NCBI GenBank assembly: GCA_916700875.1 | Contig: CAKAKS010000004.1 | Coordinates: 19,392,630 to 19,456,629 of the forward strand | Reading direction: 5' to 3' | Origin: Sebastes aleutianus | Taxonomy: Eukaryota; Chordata; Actinopteri; Perciformes; Sebastidae | Length of the DNA stretch: 64,000 nucleotides | Shown here: in pieces, positions 1 to 12,064 of the stretch | How positions within the stretch are numbered: the stretch's first letter is position 1 | How the letters are laid out: every line of letters begins with the position of its first letter | Translations under genes and position numbers: made by a program | The notes under the pieces: generated by a model | What the model was told of the DNA's origin: nothing | Database searches by the model: none | What the model saw: the letters and a program-made list of their open reading frames with translations, nothing else

Positions 1-450
1 AGAACTGATGGCTTTAATCAACATCAGGTCCGTCTTGAGTATAGATGAATCATGAGGACGAACATTTTTGTGTTTGATCAGGGCCAACAGCATGGAAACA
101 TTAAAGGAATATAAAATCACAAACTACTTGAACACTAAAATGTTACTGTTTTTTTAACAATGATCATAGACTGTATTTAAGAAGTGGACGTAGTCGCCCA
201 TTGGTTTGTGGACTGACGTTTTGAAGCCTTGAGTTCGGCATTTTGGCCGTCATTTTTAAGTGACAAAAAGGTTATAATTAACTGTCATGAACAGAAAACA
301 TACTCTGAAAGGGTTAAAGCTGTAAGACAAAAATACAGACAACTCCCAGCTGTGGTAGCTGTTAGTTAAATGTTCACCTGGGGTGTCATGTAGTTGATCA
401 CAAACATTGATTACAGCCACTGAGAAAGGAGAGGGACATAATGTGCTCAC
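1..450 (-). other. cyrib intron, left edge of window
   Basis: No exon is visible. Positions about 165-265 (AAGAAGTGGACGTAGTCG.. TTCGGCATTTTGGCCGTC) look like a piece of a dispersed fish repeat that I recognise but cannot name. The rest shows no structure. Confidence 0.4.
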
Positions 451-528
451 CGGTAAGTTGTTGATCCGCATCCGGCTCAGGGTTCTCCTATAGTAGCTGA
501 AGTCATTCTGAATGGCAGGATTTGTCAT
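451..528 (-). CDS. cyrib: cyrib coding exon 5 (last one in window)
   Basis: This 78-nt exon encodes residues 148-173 (MTNPAIQNDF..INNLP), including the paired Arg-Arg of the RAC1-binding surface. The acceptor is CTGCAG and the donor GTGAGC. The next exon of the family (ENEVNNE) is not found in positions 1-450 and must lie further left. Confidence 0.94.
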
Positions 529-3500
529 CTGCAGTAAACAGACAGACAAACAAACAGAAATGCATCTTAATAGAGACACAGAGTTTTCTCTGCACGTCTG
601 TAGGCGGCACTGCCTGCAGCGGGACATTCAGCTCTGGATCAAACACGCCATCGTCGTGACACAACGTTTTAGCCAACAAGGCAGAAACGTAGCTTTGGGG
701 GGAGAAATTACATGAAAAGAACACGGATACAATTACAGTTTTATTTGCTGAACTGGATTTGAATCCTCTGACACTCATCCCCCCTTTTTACATCCACATC
801 CCCGCTCATCCTGTCAGGAACAATTTGGTTATTTTGCTGTTACAGTCGGGCTGTGCGTCAGTATAGTTTGTGACAAGAGGGTCAACGATTAGAAAGCTGA
901 CAAAAAGGTATAAAGGGTCTCATTAAGGAGTGTCGGCCCACTATCTGCTATTATTTTAACTTACAGCCTCAGATAAAAGACCACAGGAGTCAGTTAACAA
1001 AAATATAAATCATCTGGTTTCACGTCAAACAGAAGCCGGCCAACCAGAGAGCTTCTTTCAAACGTCACCACCAGTGAGAGCTCATCATGTGGTTAATTAT
1101 CCTCATTCCTGTATGAGCCTGTCACAGTCAAAGCTGCACTGGCAGCATGCTAATCCCGCTACAATAGACTGGTACTCGGTCTGTGTCCACTGTGTGCACC
1201 GGGAGAGACAGGCTGCTTCGCTAGGGAGGGGCTGCACGCCGCACAGACACTTTAACTAGGTCAGAAGCCCGTGTATGGGTGTGAAAGATTGATGAATAGG
1301 CCTGGCATGCCACCTTGCACCCCCTACCTTCATGTTTTGTATCTCGCCAGCCTGGGTAGTGGGCACTAATTGGGACGTCGCAGCAAATCGCCTGGGGGTG
1401 TCGGGCGTGTTTTTTGTATCTAAGGAGCGAGGGTGTAGGGGAACCAGTTCACCCGCTGTCTAACCACATCACACAATTATGTTTTTGACAATGGGCATCC
1501 GACCGAGTCCCGCGCTTCACTCCTGGTGTTTTCTGGGTTGCATACGAGCAATTTGTGTCTTAATTCAAGTTCTTAAACTTCCCTCCCTCCATTATTTCCT
1601 AAAAACCTGCCACATTATGCAGAACTCGACTCAGGACAACAACAATCTGCAGACCTCTCTCCCCGCTATAACCCTTATTAGCCATTTCACTGACATCCAC
1701 TGTATTGTAAACAGCAGAGCAGTATCTGGATTCTAATTAAATGCTAATCACGCGCTCACTGGCTGCAGTTTATAATTGCAGAGCTAAAAATCAATTCAGG
1801 GGCATCAGCAGCTTGTAGGGCGACTGAGAGGTCTGGTTTGTATCACAGGTTTATATCTAAAAGGTGAGTTTGGGGTTTAAAAAGCAGAAACTGATACTTG
1901 GGGTATGTTAAAGAGGGAGAGGCGGTCGTACTTTAAGCTCATCAAAGCGCAGTGTGAAGTGCAGGATCTCGGCAAACTGCTTGGCCAGCGCCTGCTCCCG
2001 CTCCAGGTGCTGAGTGGGGTCGTCGTAAGTCTCGCTGGTCAGAGCTCCCAGCAGGCTGTGCAGCGCCGCCTCTGTGACAAAAAGAAGAGATATATCGGTG
2101 TTAGAGGTGCAGCGTTGTCAGAGGGCGGCCACAAATACATCAGCCTTTTTGTGGAAAATACATATATGGTTCATTCTGTAAGGACCCTGGTGAACCTTGG
2201 ACCGTGCTGATGTGTGTAAAGTCTTCCAGGTCATCAGTGAGAGAAGCTGAATAATGTTTCACATTCAGGTTTTTGTCATTCAAGCAGCCAGTTAACAGCT
2301 GAAGTATCAGCTCTACATGCAAAGATGCAAAGGTCAAGAGAAAAAGGAAATACTGCATATAGCGTGGAGAAGTGATGAATATTCATATATAAAACACAGG
2401 AGTCAATAAATCAAGTGACTAATATTATAGGGCTGCAACTAACGACTACGTTTCATCATCGATTATAACAGCAAATAATCACAACTGAAAGGCCAAAACA
2501 ACTTAACGTTCGACTAACACAGATTTTGTCGACTAATCGATTAGTTGATTTAATCGACAGATCTGTCAAAGAATCTTTGTAGAATTCTTTGTATTTTCAT
2601 TTCTGTTGTTACGCCGTACACACAATATCTATTGCATGTCTGTCCGTCCTGGAAGAGCTCCTCTGTTGCTCTTCCTGAGGCTTCTTCCATTTTCTTTGCC
2701 CTGTTAAAAGGATTATTTTGTGGGGAGTTGTATCCGATGAGAGGGTTGTACTGTAAAGGACAGAGGGTGTCGTATCCTCTACAGACTGTAAACCCCCCTG
2801 AGGCAAATTTGTGATTTGTGATATTGGGCTATACAAATAAAATTGACTTGATAAGGAAAAACTCCCTCCAAAAAACTCAGGAAGAGCAGCGGAGTGATTC
2901 TTCTTCTACGTCTACGACGGATGAGGCCAAAGAATGAGCCCCTAAAGTGGATCATAACACAGTGAGATATGTGATCAGTGTACTGTGTCAGCCAGCTGAA
3001 GCATCCTGATTAGGACAGAGACAGATAATGGGACAGCGGTGGTGCCCAAACTGCCCAGGGCCCAGTGCCAGTCTGAGAGGAGGAGGAGAGGGGAGGCAGT
3101 GGGAGGGGCCGAGAGGCTTTCCTGCTCAGATGCAGATGAGACATGGGACTAATTATCTCATTGGCATGAAATGGGGGGGTGGGGGGAACGGGATTTCATT
3201 CAAGCAGGATTACACTCATTGTTTTGACAATAAGTAAATACAAAGCCTGTGCCGTGCCTTGACATAGCAGCATACCCACAGACCGATAACAAGGCACGCA
3301 TGAGGAGCACCGGCAGGGAAATGAGGAAAGTGTAATGTAGTGAACAACTTCCACACAAGTAATATTATTAAACAAACATGTCTTGTTCAAGTTATACAAA
3401 AAAAATAGGAAATCTTTAAAGCCCAGAGGGAATATTTATTTATAGATGCAGACGGTGTTCAGCATTCAGTCTAGACGCTGAAGAGCAGCTTCAATAATGA

Positions 3501-6500
3501 CATAACCCAGACGAGCTCCACATCTGATGCAACCAAATGAGCTGCTTTAGATAGATTTATTCAAAGTGTACTTCATAATTCTTGTTGATTACATATGACG
3601 ATGAGCATGTCAACATAACCTAGAAAAGGGCCGATTCAGACAGCGGTCTACTTAAGATAATCGTGAGGGGACTTTCAGGAGACGGACAGCGCGCTGGCGG
3701 TGCACTGCAGTAAATTGAGCACGTTTGCCGTCCAGTAATGACTCCCATCTGCTTGGGCCAGCGTTTGCAGCGAAGCGGCTGATTAAAAATGGCCTTAGTG
3801 GTGCAGTTTTTTTTAACCCCCCCTCCCTCCTCTACGTCCCAGTCAAAACAGAAGTTAAGATGGAGCTGCTTTCAGGCCTTCAGAAACGAGCCACTCTAGT
3901 ATGTGGGGAAGTCGGGGCCGGGCGGGGCGGAGCGGCGGGGGGGCGGGATGTCTGATCTCATCAGGTCACGGCAGAGCAGGCGAGCAGAATGCGGGCACGT
4001 AGGCGCTTTACTCGCCGAGAGGGGAGGGTCAGAGCATGGCGGGACTTTAGTCTGGTCTACAATGTGTGACGGACCAGACTGACTCTGAATCAGATCAGTT
4101 TCTTTCAATAACAGTAAAAACCTATAATCAATGAGGAGGAGGTCTGTAGCTAGATAAATGTGTTATGTTACATCGGCAAAGTTAAATTTGGGTGTCAATG
4201 CTAAGAACTAGTAGTGGGAGCAGGAGAAAACTGTCCCTTACATAACTTGTATAACTGATTAAAAGTCATTCATCAAGCAAAAATGTCAAATATTTGCTGA
4301 TTTCAGCTTCTAAAATGAGAAAAATTTTGCTGCTATTCTCTGTTTCACATTCTTGTTAAGGGAATATTTGGGGGGTTTTGACTTTTGATCAGTCAAAATA
4401 AGCAATATTAATATATCACCTTGGATTCAAGGTAAATCTGTAGTTAGAAACTTAACAATTTTCTGTCAGCAATGTTTAATTTAAGTCATATTAAGGTGGC
4501 AATGCAAGAACTAGTAGTTGGAGCAGAGGAAATCCATCCCTTCATTTCATATGCAAAGCTAATTAATTACTTTTCAGCTATAAAAAGAACTACTATTGTA
4601 CTTACATAACTAACTAATCGTTTCTCTTAATGTGAGAATGTTGCTGCTATTCTCTGTTTCACATTCATGTGAAGGGAATATTTGGGGGGTTTTGACTTTT
4701 GATCAGTCAAAATAAGCAATATTAATATATCACCTTGGATTCTAAGTAGATCTGTAGCCAGAAAATGAATAATTTTCTATGAGCAACATTAAATTGAAGT
4801 TATATTTAGGTGTCAAGGCAAGAACTAGTAGTTGGAGCAGAGGAAATCAGTCCCTTCATTTCATATGCAAAGCTAATTAATTGCTTTTCAGCTATAAACA
4901 TAACTGACTAATCGTTTTTCAAATGTGAGAATTTTGCTGCTATTCTCTATTTCATATTCCTGTAAAGTGAATCATTTTGGGTTTTGACTGATGGTCAGAC
5001 TACATATGCAATATTAAGATATCATCTTGGATTCTCGGTGGGCCTATAGTCAGGAAATTAATCATGTTCTGTCAGCAATGTTAAATTTAAGTCAAATTTG
5101 GATGTCAATACAAGAACTAGTAGTTGGAGCAGGAGGAAAGAGTCCCCTCATTTCATATGCAAAGCTAATCGACTGACTAAGCTTTTCAGCTATAAAAAAC
5201 AATTATTGTACTTACATAACTGACTAATCAGCTCTCTTAATGTGAGAATTTTGATGCTATTCTGTTTCATATTCCAGTAAAGTGAATATTTGGGGTTTTG
5301 GTCAGACTAAACATGCAATATTAAGACTTCACCTTGGATTCTAGGTAGATCTGTAGCTAGAAAATTCATAATTTTCTATTAAACTTAAGTCAAATTTGGA
5401 TGTCAAGGCAAGACCTAGTAGTTGGAGCAGGAGAAATCAGTCCCTTCATGTGATATGCAAAGTTAATTAATTGACCAAGCTATACAAAACTACACTATTT
5501 ATATAAGACAACAAGTCATTTATCAGCAAAATTATCAAACATTTACTGGTTCCAGCTTCTCAAATGTAACAATTTTGTAACTATTCTCTGTTTTATAATG
5601 CTGTAAAATAAATACTGAGGGGTGTTACACTGATAAAACAAGCAATATGAGGATAACAACTTAGATTTGTGGTAGTTTTGTAGCTAGAAAATGTATATGG
5701 TTCTGTTAGCGATGTTGAATTTAAATCACATTATGTGTGGCAATGCAAGATCTAGTCGTTCAGTCACTTCAATTCAAATGCAAAGCCAATTGCATAATCT
5801 TCCCTCCATAATATCTCCCATCCTCGGTAGTGGAGCTCTGCAGATCCACCAGCCTGTAGTAAAGGACTTTAAGCTTCACGCGTATCAGGCAAGACAGCCG
5901 GCCGCGGAGGCCATCGCGGCCCCTGAAGCCTGAAGTCAAGGCGGTGAAATAGAGCAGCAGCCGAGGCAGGGAAGGCTGGGAGGTGGCCTACTTCGTTACA
6001 TAACAGCCATCGCCGGGCTTCTGCCGCCCAATGCTCCCATTGACTACCTTCTCCACCGCCACTGGGATTACGTGGGGTTGAGGGCGTCGAGGCGTGGCGG
6101 GCTCCACCCCCCCCTCCACCCTGAGGGTCATAAGAAGATCAGGGAGCAGTAAGCCTGCTCCCCCTTCCCCCTTGTATCCATGCTAATTAAACAACCTATA
6201 GGCCCATCCTACACAGAGGTCAGTGCACAGTGCAGCGCAAGCAGCATGTTGAGAAATGCACGGCTGTGGGGGTTTTCAAAGCATGTTTATGTAAGGCTGG
6301 GGTGCATGTGCGTGTGTGCGTGTGTGTGTGTGTGTGTCGCATGTCTGTTGACTTTTGCAGCTCAGCAGTCAATATTGCAGATGCACATGCAAACAATTAA
6401 GGTCATGTATGGAGGTTGTGTCTATGTGGCACTACTACTACTACACAAGACCTTTTACATGAAGGACGTCTGCCTTCGTCCTTCACAGCATCACGTCTGG

Positions 6501-9253
6501 CACTTAAATGATAAACTGCACTAAAACTGTTGACAGCTCAATTTATTGCATATTGGGATTTTGCAGTCACACATACGGTTGCTTGTGTTTGAGGAAACTC
6601 TCACAGGACACCTGAGCTTGTTCAACTTGAAGCTGTGAGTCGGAGTCTGAGAACCCACTCATGTAATTTATAAAAGGTTCCTGTAGAAACAGAACAGACA
6701 GACACGTACCTAATCTCTGGGAGAACTGATAGAACTTCTTCAGTTTCCCCACCAGGGGAACCACAGCCGCCCACGCCTGGTCCTGTAGGCCCTCATCGTT
6801 TGGATTCTGGATCGCCTGGAAATACAAACACCAAAAAAAGACTGTTTACGTCTAAATCTTACAGTAGATACAAGTTTGTAAAAGTTGAATACAATTTAAG
6901 GCACCCATAACTGTGTGTAATGACACTTATCTAGGGGGACTCCACCGATTCTACACATGAAAGTCTGTTTACAGGTTTTGGGGAGTTCTACTACTGCGTA
7001 TGCTCCAGAGGGGGCTAAGCAAAGTCTGATAAATTTCCTCAAGTGATGTCACTTGAGTCAGCGTCGGTTGGGTCTGAAGTTTAAAGATGAGAAACCTCAC
7101 GGGATGTGGACTTAGGAAGAAGGGAGTTTTCCAGACCTCTGTAGGCCGCTGCTCATCTCTTGAGTCTAGCGGTTCAAGGCTACATTAGCCGCTTCAGCAT
7201 AACACACCTGAATCTCTGATTAAACTGTCTGCAGCTGAGTTGCATTGTGGGTAATGTAGGCGTCAGTTTGTCAAGAAATTAAAAAGATGATGAATTTGGT
7301 TCTGCTGTATTGTTCTTTTTAACTGTCCATCACAAGTCTGATAATGTTATAGGAGTATTCTTTTAAAAAGGAAAAGGTTCGTCTCTTTCAGATAAAAGAG
7401 ATGGATACAAATGTTCACTCTGAAAAATTTAATAATAATAATCTGCCGAGTTTTGAGGCTCCAGAAGGTATTTGACTGCACCCTGTTGTTCACAAAACCA
7501 CTGTTGACCAAAATAAAAAGGGATGCCAATGCTTCTACAGTTAGAAATGAAATGTAAAATGTCTCTAGTGTTAGGCTCCATTTATATTCCAGAGCTTATA
7601 AACAGACTGAGGCAAGAAGTCTCTTGTAATATACATTTTTTTTTTTTTTTTTTTTTTTGTTTTTACTTCTTTTATCTCTGACTCAAGGTCTATTTTTAGA
7701 GGATGATATAGCCAAGAGGACACATGCAATAAATAAAAGACAATGCAACATATGATGCAAATTACTGAGCACAAACCTGATAAAAATAGTAACACCTACA
7801 CTCCTCATGAACTCTATATAAAGTCCCCCTCTGAACTCAAGCAGCATCCCTTCTATGCCCTTTCTGCACAGCAGTCTGTCCTACGGTAACTCTGCAGCAG
7901 CTCTGTGTCTGCCAGTCGGAGGTGGGTATCTGTATCAGGTGTACCTCTCTGATCTCCTGCCCGGCTCCTTTGTACGCCTGCAGCTCGTCCAGGATCCCCT
8001 TAGCGTCCTTCAGCACCACATCCACCTGCTCCCACACCTCTCGCTCTGCATCTGTGGGCTGGGCGTCTGCAGAGGATAACAACAACAACGAGGGTGATTG
8101 ATAGTTCGTCCACATTCACACTGGACTCAACATACAGTAAAAGGCCGCTCTAGGAACCCCATTACTCTTCCGATATAATAGAAAGTCTAATATGCAACTT
8201 TCAATTATGCAAATGAAAGTTCAGTGAAATAATCTCATCTTTCCAGCGCTTCTCGTTTAGTTTTGACGCCACCCACTTTCCTGGCTGAGAGGAGGAAAAT
8301 GGAGCAAGATAAGAGAAGACAAGTGAAAAAGGGTTATGCACACTCTCTCTGGGTGTAGAGAGGGTTCAGTTTCAGAAGGTGTTTTTTTATTTATTTTGGT
8401 TTGAGAGAAGTGGCAATGAAGAACAGTATGAACCTTTCCCACCACCTGAAGCAAGAACACCTTGCCAAGTGTGATGACTGTGAACTCCTGCAGAAGAAGC
8501 GCCTCAAACGCAACTCATATCGGCAGCTACAGTATAGTCTCTTTACTTTTTTATTTTGCATTGTAATTTGTTATTAATAATTTTAAAAAATCATCATTTA
8601 TATATTTGGTGTGAGCCTCCCTGAGGTCTGATTTCAGGGCGTAACAGACACATCCTGAAAATGCAAAATACGATGCAGAGAATGTGGTAAATTTAGAGAA
8701 AACTTAACAGAATCGAGTGTTGCATAAAAAAGGTACTTGTTGGATATATAATTGTGATGTTCTTTTTGATATAAAAATCACCTGGAAACAGTGTGAGCTG
8801 TATGAGGCATCGTTTTCTCTAAAGGTATGACTGAGTCTGCCAAGTGTGAGAACACCACGGTGCAGGATCAAGCCGTGTTGAGGGGCCTTAGGCTACGCAG
8901 CAGCTGAACTTCACTGCTTTATATTTGAGGAGGGGGCTCTGCTGCAACTCTGCCCCTGATTGATATTCTGCACACATCCCGGCGTGGAAGAGGCAGGTTG
9001 ATGGAAAGCGGAGAAGCTCTAGTGGTAGATTTGATTCTTTTGCCGCAGGGAAGAACGTAGAGTAGAAGATAAGTGGGGGTGAAAAGACTTAAAGAGTTTG
9101 AGAGTTGATAATGTTATGGTAAGATATTCATGTGATCGATATCGGGAGAGGGGAGCAATTACTTTAAAGAAGAAACTCACTTTCAAAATCGAGGAAAAAA
9201 TTGGGCTCCTGTTCCAGATCTGTGCAAGTCAGAACTTTCAGTAGGTTCCCCAT
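451..9253 (-). CDS. cyrib: cyrib (FAM49B), CYFIP-related RAC1 interactor B; 5' half of gene
   Basis: Five coding exons on the minus strand, in order 9253-9181, 8066-7945, 6815-6710, 2071-1932 and 528-451, join in frame at GT-AG sites (73, 122, 106, 140 and 78 nt) to give residues 1-173. The protein opens MGNLLKVLTCTDLEQ and later reads ILDELQAYKGAGQEIRE, HLEREQALAKQFAEIL and NPAIQNDFSYYRRTLSR, which are diagnostic of CYRIB. From family knowledge, Gly2 is N-myristoylated and the paired arginines (residues 161-162 here) in the DUF1394 helices contact active RAC1, so the protein competes with the Scar/WAVE complex at the leading edge. TCTDLEQ at residues 9-15 and MTNPAIQ point to CYRIB rather than CYRIA. 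The coding part continues left of the window, so about 150 C-terminal residues are missing. No frameshift or stop is seen. Confidence 0.96.
529..1931 (-). other. cyrib intron, unique sequence
   Basis: I see nothing beyond ordinary intronic sequence here. Short open frames on both strands have no recognisable domains. Confidence 0.5.
1932..2071 (-). CDS. cyrib: cyrib coding exon 4
   Basis: This 140-nt exon encodes residues 101-147, with HLEREQALAKQFAEIL and FTLRFDELK. The loop LTSETYDDPTQ is one residue longer than the human LTSTPYSPTQ as I recall it, which shifts the RAC1-contact arginines by one. The acceptor is GTCACAG; the donor GTACGA is non-consensus after position 4, but the frame and homology support it. 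Confidence 0.94.
2428..2575. repeat. Fragment of the dispersed TAGGGCTGCAACTAACGA repeat
   Basis: It starts TAGGGCTGCAACTAACGA and ends in the GTCGACTAATCGATTAG motif. This is one end of a very common non-autonomous fish repeat, probably hAT-type. Other fragments of the same family lie near 9985-10320, 12340-12584, 19865-20060, 43625-43880, 51555-51655 and 56830-57180. Confidence 0.55.
2630..2870 (+). repeat. SINE/LINE-tail-like dispersed repeat
   Basis: The run GAGGCAAATTTGTGATTTGT followed by ATTGGGCTATACAAATAAAA at about 2789-2838 is a 3' end that occurs widely in teleost genomes. A reversed piece of the same element (AAGGAAAAACTCCCTCC) follows directly, so this is a rearranged, dead copy. 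The exact family is not assignable by eye. Confidence 0.5.
4196..5760. repeat. Tandem array of about 300-bp units
   Basis: The phrase AAGAACTAGTAGTTGGAGCA or a close variant recurs at about 4203, 4507, 4821, 5112, 5411 and (degenerate) 5747, giving five units of roughly 290-335 bp. Within every unit the same order follows: TCATATGCAAAGCTAATTAA, TTTTGCTGCTATTCTCTGTT, GAATATTTGGGG, CACCTTGGATTCT and a TTTTCTGTCAGCAATGTTAA phrase. The unit is related to the internal part of the TAGGGCTGCAACT dispersed repeat, so a transposon interior seems to have been amplified in tandem. It lies in a cyrib intron. Confidence 0.8.
6311..6338. repeat. (GT)n microsatellite
   Basis: Short TG dinucleotide run with a few GC interruptions, in a cyrib intron. 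Confidence 0.8.
6710..6815 (-). CDS. cyrib: cyrib coding exon 3
   Basis: This 106-nt exon encodes residues 66-100 plus one base, with AIQNPNDEG and the conserved VVPLVGKLKKFYQFSQRL. The acceptor is TTTCCAG and the donor GTACGT on the minus strand. Confidence 0.95.
6816..7944 (-). other. cyrib intron with poly-T tract
   Basis: Positions about 7637-7659 form an uninterrupted T tract. About 6930-7270 (CTAGGGGGACTCCACCG to GCATTGTGGGTAATGTAGGCG) reads like a dispersed fish repeat, without clear ends. Nothing else is seen. Confidence 0.4.
7945..8066 (-). CDS. cyrib: cyrib coding exon 2
   Basis: This 122-nt exon completes the split Asn codon and encodes residues 25-65, including VWEQVDVVLKDAKGILDE and the GAGQEIRE segment. 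It is flanked by CTCTGCAG acceptor and GTACAC donor on the minus strand. Confidence 0.95.
8067..9180 (-). other. cyrib intron, no recognised element
   Basis: A/T-rich unique sequence. No exon, microsatellite or transposon end is recognisable. Confidence 0.4.
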
Positions 9254-9263
9254 GTTACGATAC
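9181..9263 (-). CDS. cyrib: cyrib first coding exon (start codon)
   Basis: On the minus strand an acceptor CAACAG precedes position 9263, ten untranslated bases follow, and the ATG lies at 9253-9251. The exon encodes 24 residues plus one base and ends at a GTGAGT donor (9180-9175). The start is fixed by the conserved N-terminal Met-Gly needed for myristoylation. The upstream acceptor shows that the true transcript start lies in a separate non-coding exon. Confidence 0.95.
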
Positions 9264-9984
9264 CTGTTGAGGACAAGAGAGAGAAACCGGTAAATGAGAG
9301 GATTGCAGCAGTATAGTGAGCAGGTGGTGAAACACTACTGCGTCCACGACACCTCGCTCCTGCTCTGCTTCACTGCTCTGGTGAATGAGTGAGCTCGGTG
9401 GTGCCCCAGATGCGCCCACAGACACCAGCGCTCCCCTTGGACCCCCTCTCCCATGTGGGTTTCCTGTGCCAGGCCAAACCAGATGTCAAAACCAAAAAGT
9501 CCCCAAAAATAAAAAACTCAGTTTACGTTTTTCTGCTTTGTTAACTTTCTTCCCAGCAATCGTGAGCATTTACAGGCAGCCGTATGCAAAATAATCCATT
9601 TCACGGGTCACCGCAGGGAAATCACATCTTGTAAGTAGTTGTTTGCTGCACATAACAGGACACATCCAATGAAACTTTTATGAAGGAACTTGTTATGCAG
9701 AAACATAAATATGACCTGTTTATGAAGCGCATGTTTGTAAATTAGACCACTTTATCATCTCTGCAGAAGCACAATGACCTCAGGAAGTGCCATGCAGTGT
9801 CTTTGTCATAGGAGCTGAAATATAACATCAATATTTAACAAGCCTGAGCACATACAGCACATGTGGTACAGTGACTTATATTCACTGTATATTCACAAGA
9901 GCACAGTGCGTCTGTACAGTAGTCTATATAATATCAAAATAAAACATATTATTCATACATTTAATCCTAGGAAAACGAGAGTAC

Positions 9985-10524
9985 AGCTGCAGCTAATTAT
10001 TGATTATGAAGCTGAAATAGTCGACATAATTAATCAGTAATTATTTCGAGAATTGATTCACCAATTTCCTTTATTTTCAAGCAAACATTTCCAAATATTC
10101 TCAGGTTTCTGGTTTTCAAATGTGAAAATGTGCTTCTTTTCTTTAACGAATGTGATAGTAAAATGAATAATCTGGGGTCTGGACTGTTAATCGGCTGGAA
10201 CAAGGAATATGGAGACTAATCATTGTGCAATTTTCATTATTTTCTAACAATTCATAGACAAATCTCTAAGTTGAGGAAAAGAATTGGTAGATTAAATCAA
10301 CAATAAATAAAAAATTAGTTGCTGTTGATCTCTACATTACTTTATTGATAGAGATATAATATAAAATAAACTGTGCAAAACCAAAACATATTCAATTTAC
10401 AATAATATAAGACAGAGAAAAGCGACAAATCTTATCTTATACTAGAGAGACTGAAACCAGCCGGTGTTTGCCTCTTTAATTAATCGGTTATCAGAATAGT
10501 TCATTATCTGTTGATCGACTAATC
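9985..10524. repeat. Degenerate TAGGGCTGCAACT-family copies
   Basis: The stretch holds GCAGCTAATTATTGATTATG, TCAAATGTGAAAATGTGCTT, GGGGTCTGGACTGTTAATCGG and ATTAATCGGTTATCAGAATA, all phrases of the dispersed family described at 2428. It is the host into which the hAT element at 10,525 was inserted. Confidence 0.5.
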
Positions 10525-10853
10525 CAGAGGTTCTCAATCTTTTTTCAGCCAAGGGCCTCTTACAAGATAGAGAATATGCCGGGAACCCCCTCATGTGTGT
10601 CTTAGAATAATTTGACGTAACCTATTTTTTACACTTCTATAGTCTTATGAAAGAACAACACAAGAGAAAGATATTAGACATGCATCACACATACATATTT
10701 GCAGAAACTAAGGGTTTATATTTGAACTATTATACTGTAGATTTAAAAATTTAAATATTATTTGTTGGACTATGAAGCCTTTTGTAAAAAAATAATAACT
10801 ATATCATGATCACGGACCCTGGGAGTCCCTGGACCCCACTTTGAGAATGACTG
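10525..10853. mobile_element. Non-autonomous hAT transposon with perfect 8-bp target duplication
   Basis: The left end reads CAGAGGTTCTCAATC and the right end, read inward on the other strand, CAGTCATTCTCAAAG. Perfect 8-bp copies of GACTAATC flank it at 10,517-10,524 and 10,854-10,861. The 8-bp duplication and CAG-GTTCTCAA ends are hallmarks of Charlie-like hAT elements. At 329 bp it carries no transposase. Confidence 0.85.
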
Positions 10854-12064
10854 GACTAATCAATAGATAGGAGGGTGTGCAGGGAGAAGATATGATCCTG
10901 CACCAAAACCAGAGCACAGCCTGAAACACTTTAACAACACTGTGCAGTCCTGTGCACTTTCACCCAGAAATGACTAACCAACCAACCAACACACCGCCGC
11001 TACACAGCACCCGTATCAACACAGTGAGCTCCTCCCTCACAAACTTTTACTCTTTTTAAAAACGTTTTAACTAGATTTCATTACTGTTCAGCACGATCTA
11101 CTGTATGCTGACAGCGGCTGCGTAATTGGCCCAACAACTGCGCTATATCACTATATACTTTATTATGTTGTTGTAAATGATGCAGGTTAAAGAAGAAGGT
11201 GATGACTGACTAGTGTGTCCAAGCTTTGGATACCGTGACTTTACCTTATCATCCATGCCTTCCCCGCTGATGCACACATACACTGTATATCTATTCTCAA
11301 CGTACACCTCAGCTGTGATGTGAGCAGTGAGAAGTGACAGCGCTGCACAGCTCTCCGCTCTGGTGTTCCTCTCACTCCTCGAAAGCACAGAGCCGATCCT
11401 TCCCAGAAGCAAAAGGTCAACAACAGACATATGACGAGTCACAGATCTGTGACAGTTTGTAGAGAAAAAACAGACTGATTTAACCCTTGGTGACAGAGCG
11501 GAGACGGACGGGAAGCACTCCGAGAGGGCGGAAGGAAGGAGGGTCGACGCGGAATAGTGACGAGGTTAAACATCGGCAGGCAGGTGACATCCGAGATGAG
11601 TGACAGGTGAAGAGCCACAGTGAGTGAGTGAGTGAGGGGCCGGTGGTGACGGGGTAAATCATGTCTACACAGGTAATGCTGGGAGACAGCGAGGTGCTGC
11701 GACAGAGCAAAGTACACACTCAGCAGTCACGAGCAGAGGGTTAGATGGAGCGGTTTTAAAATGCATGAGATGCACCATCGGGGAGGGGGGAGGGGGGGGT
11801 GAGGTGGAGGGTGACATGTCTTGCATCTTGAAAACCTAGCAGTGGGTCATGTCCTTACTCTTACAGAGGAAACATTAGTGACGCATGGCCAATTTCTACA
11901 CAAAGATTTTATAAAACGACCTTCCTTGTAACCAGGTACTCCATCGACGGCGTCTATTAATAGATTAATAGATGTTAGAGGAACGCCTTTGACATGTTAA
12001 TGGTTCCTCAGGTTCGCTCTGACTCACAACACACTGAGTGACTCTGAGGAAACTAAACGTACTG

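Noticed and set aside
4196..5760. Regular repetition that might suggest a CRISPR-like array
   Set aside because: Units are about 300 bp and continuous, without short identical repeats separated by unique spacers, and the genome is a vertebrate's.
451..9253. Assignment to cyria (FAM49A)
   Set aside because: The N-terminal LTCTDLEQ and MTNPAIQ/RTLSRMRINN segments follow CYRIB; CYRIA differs at these places.
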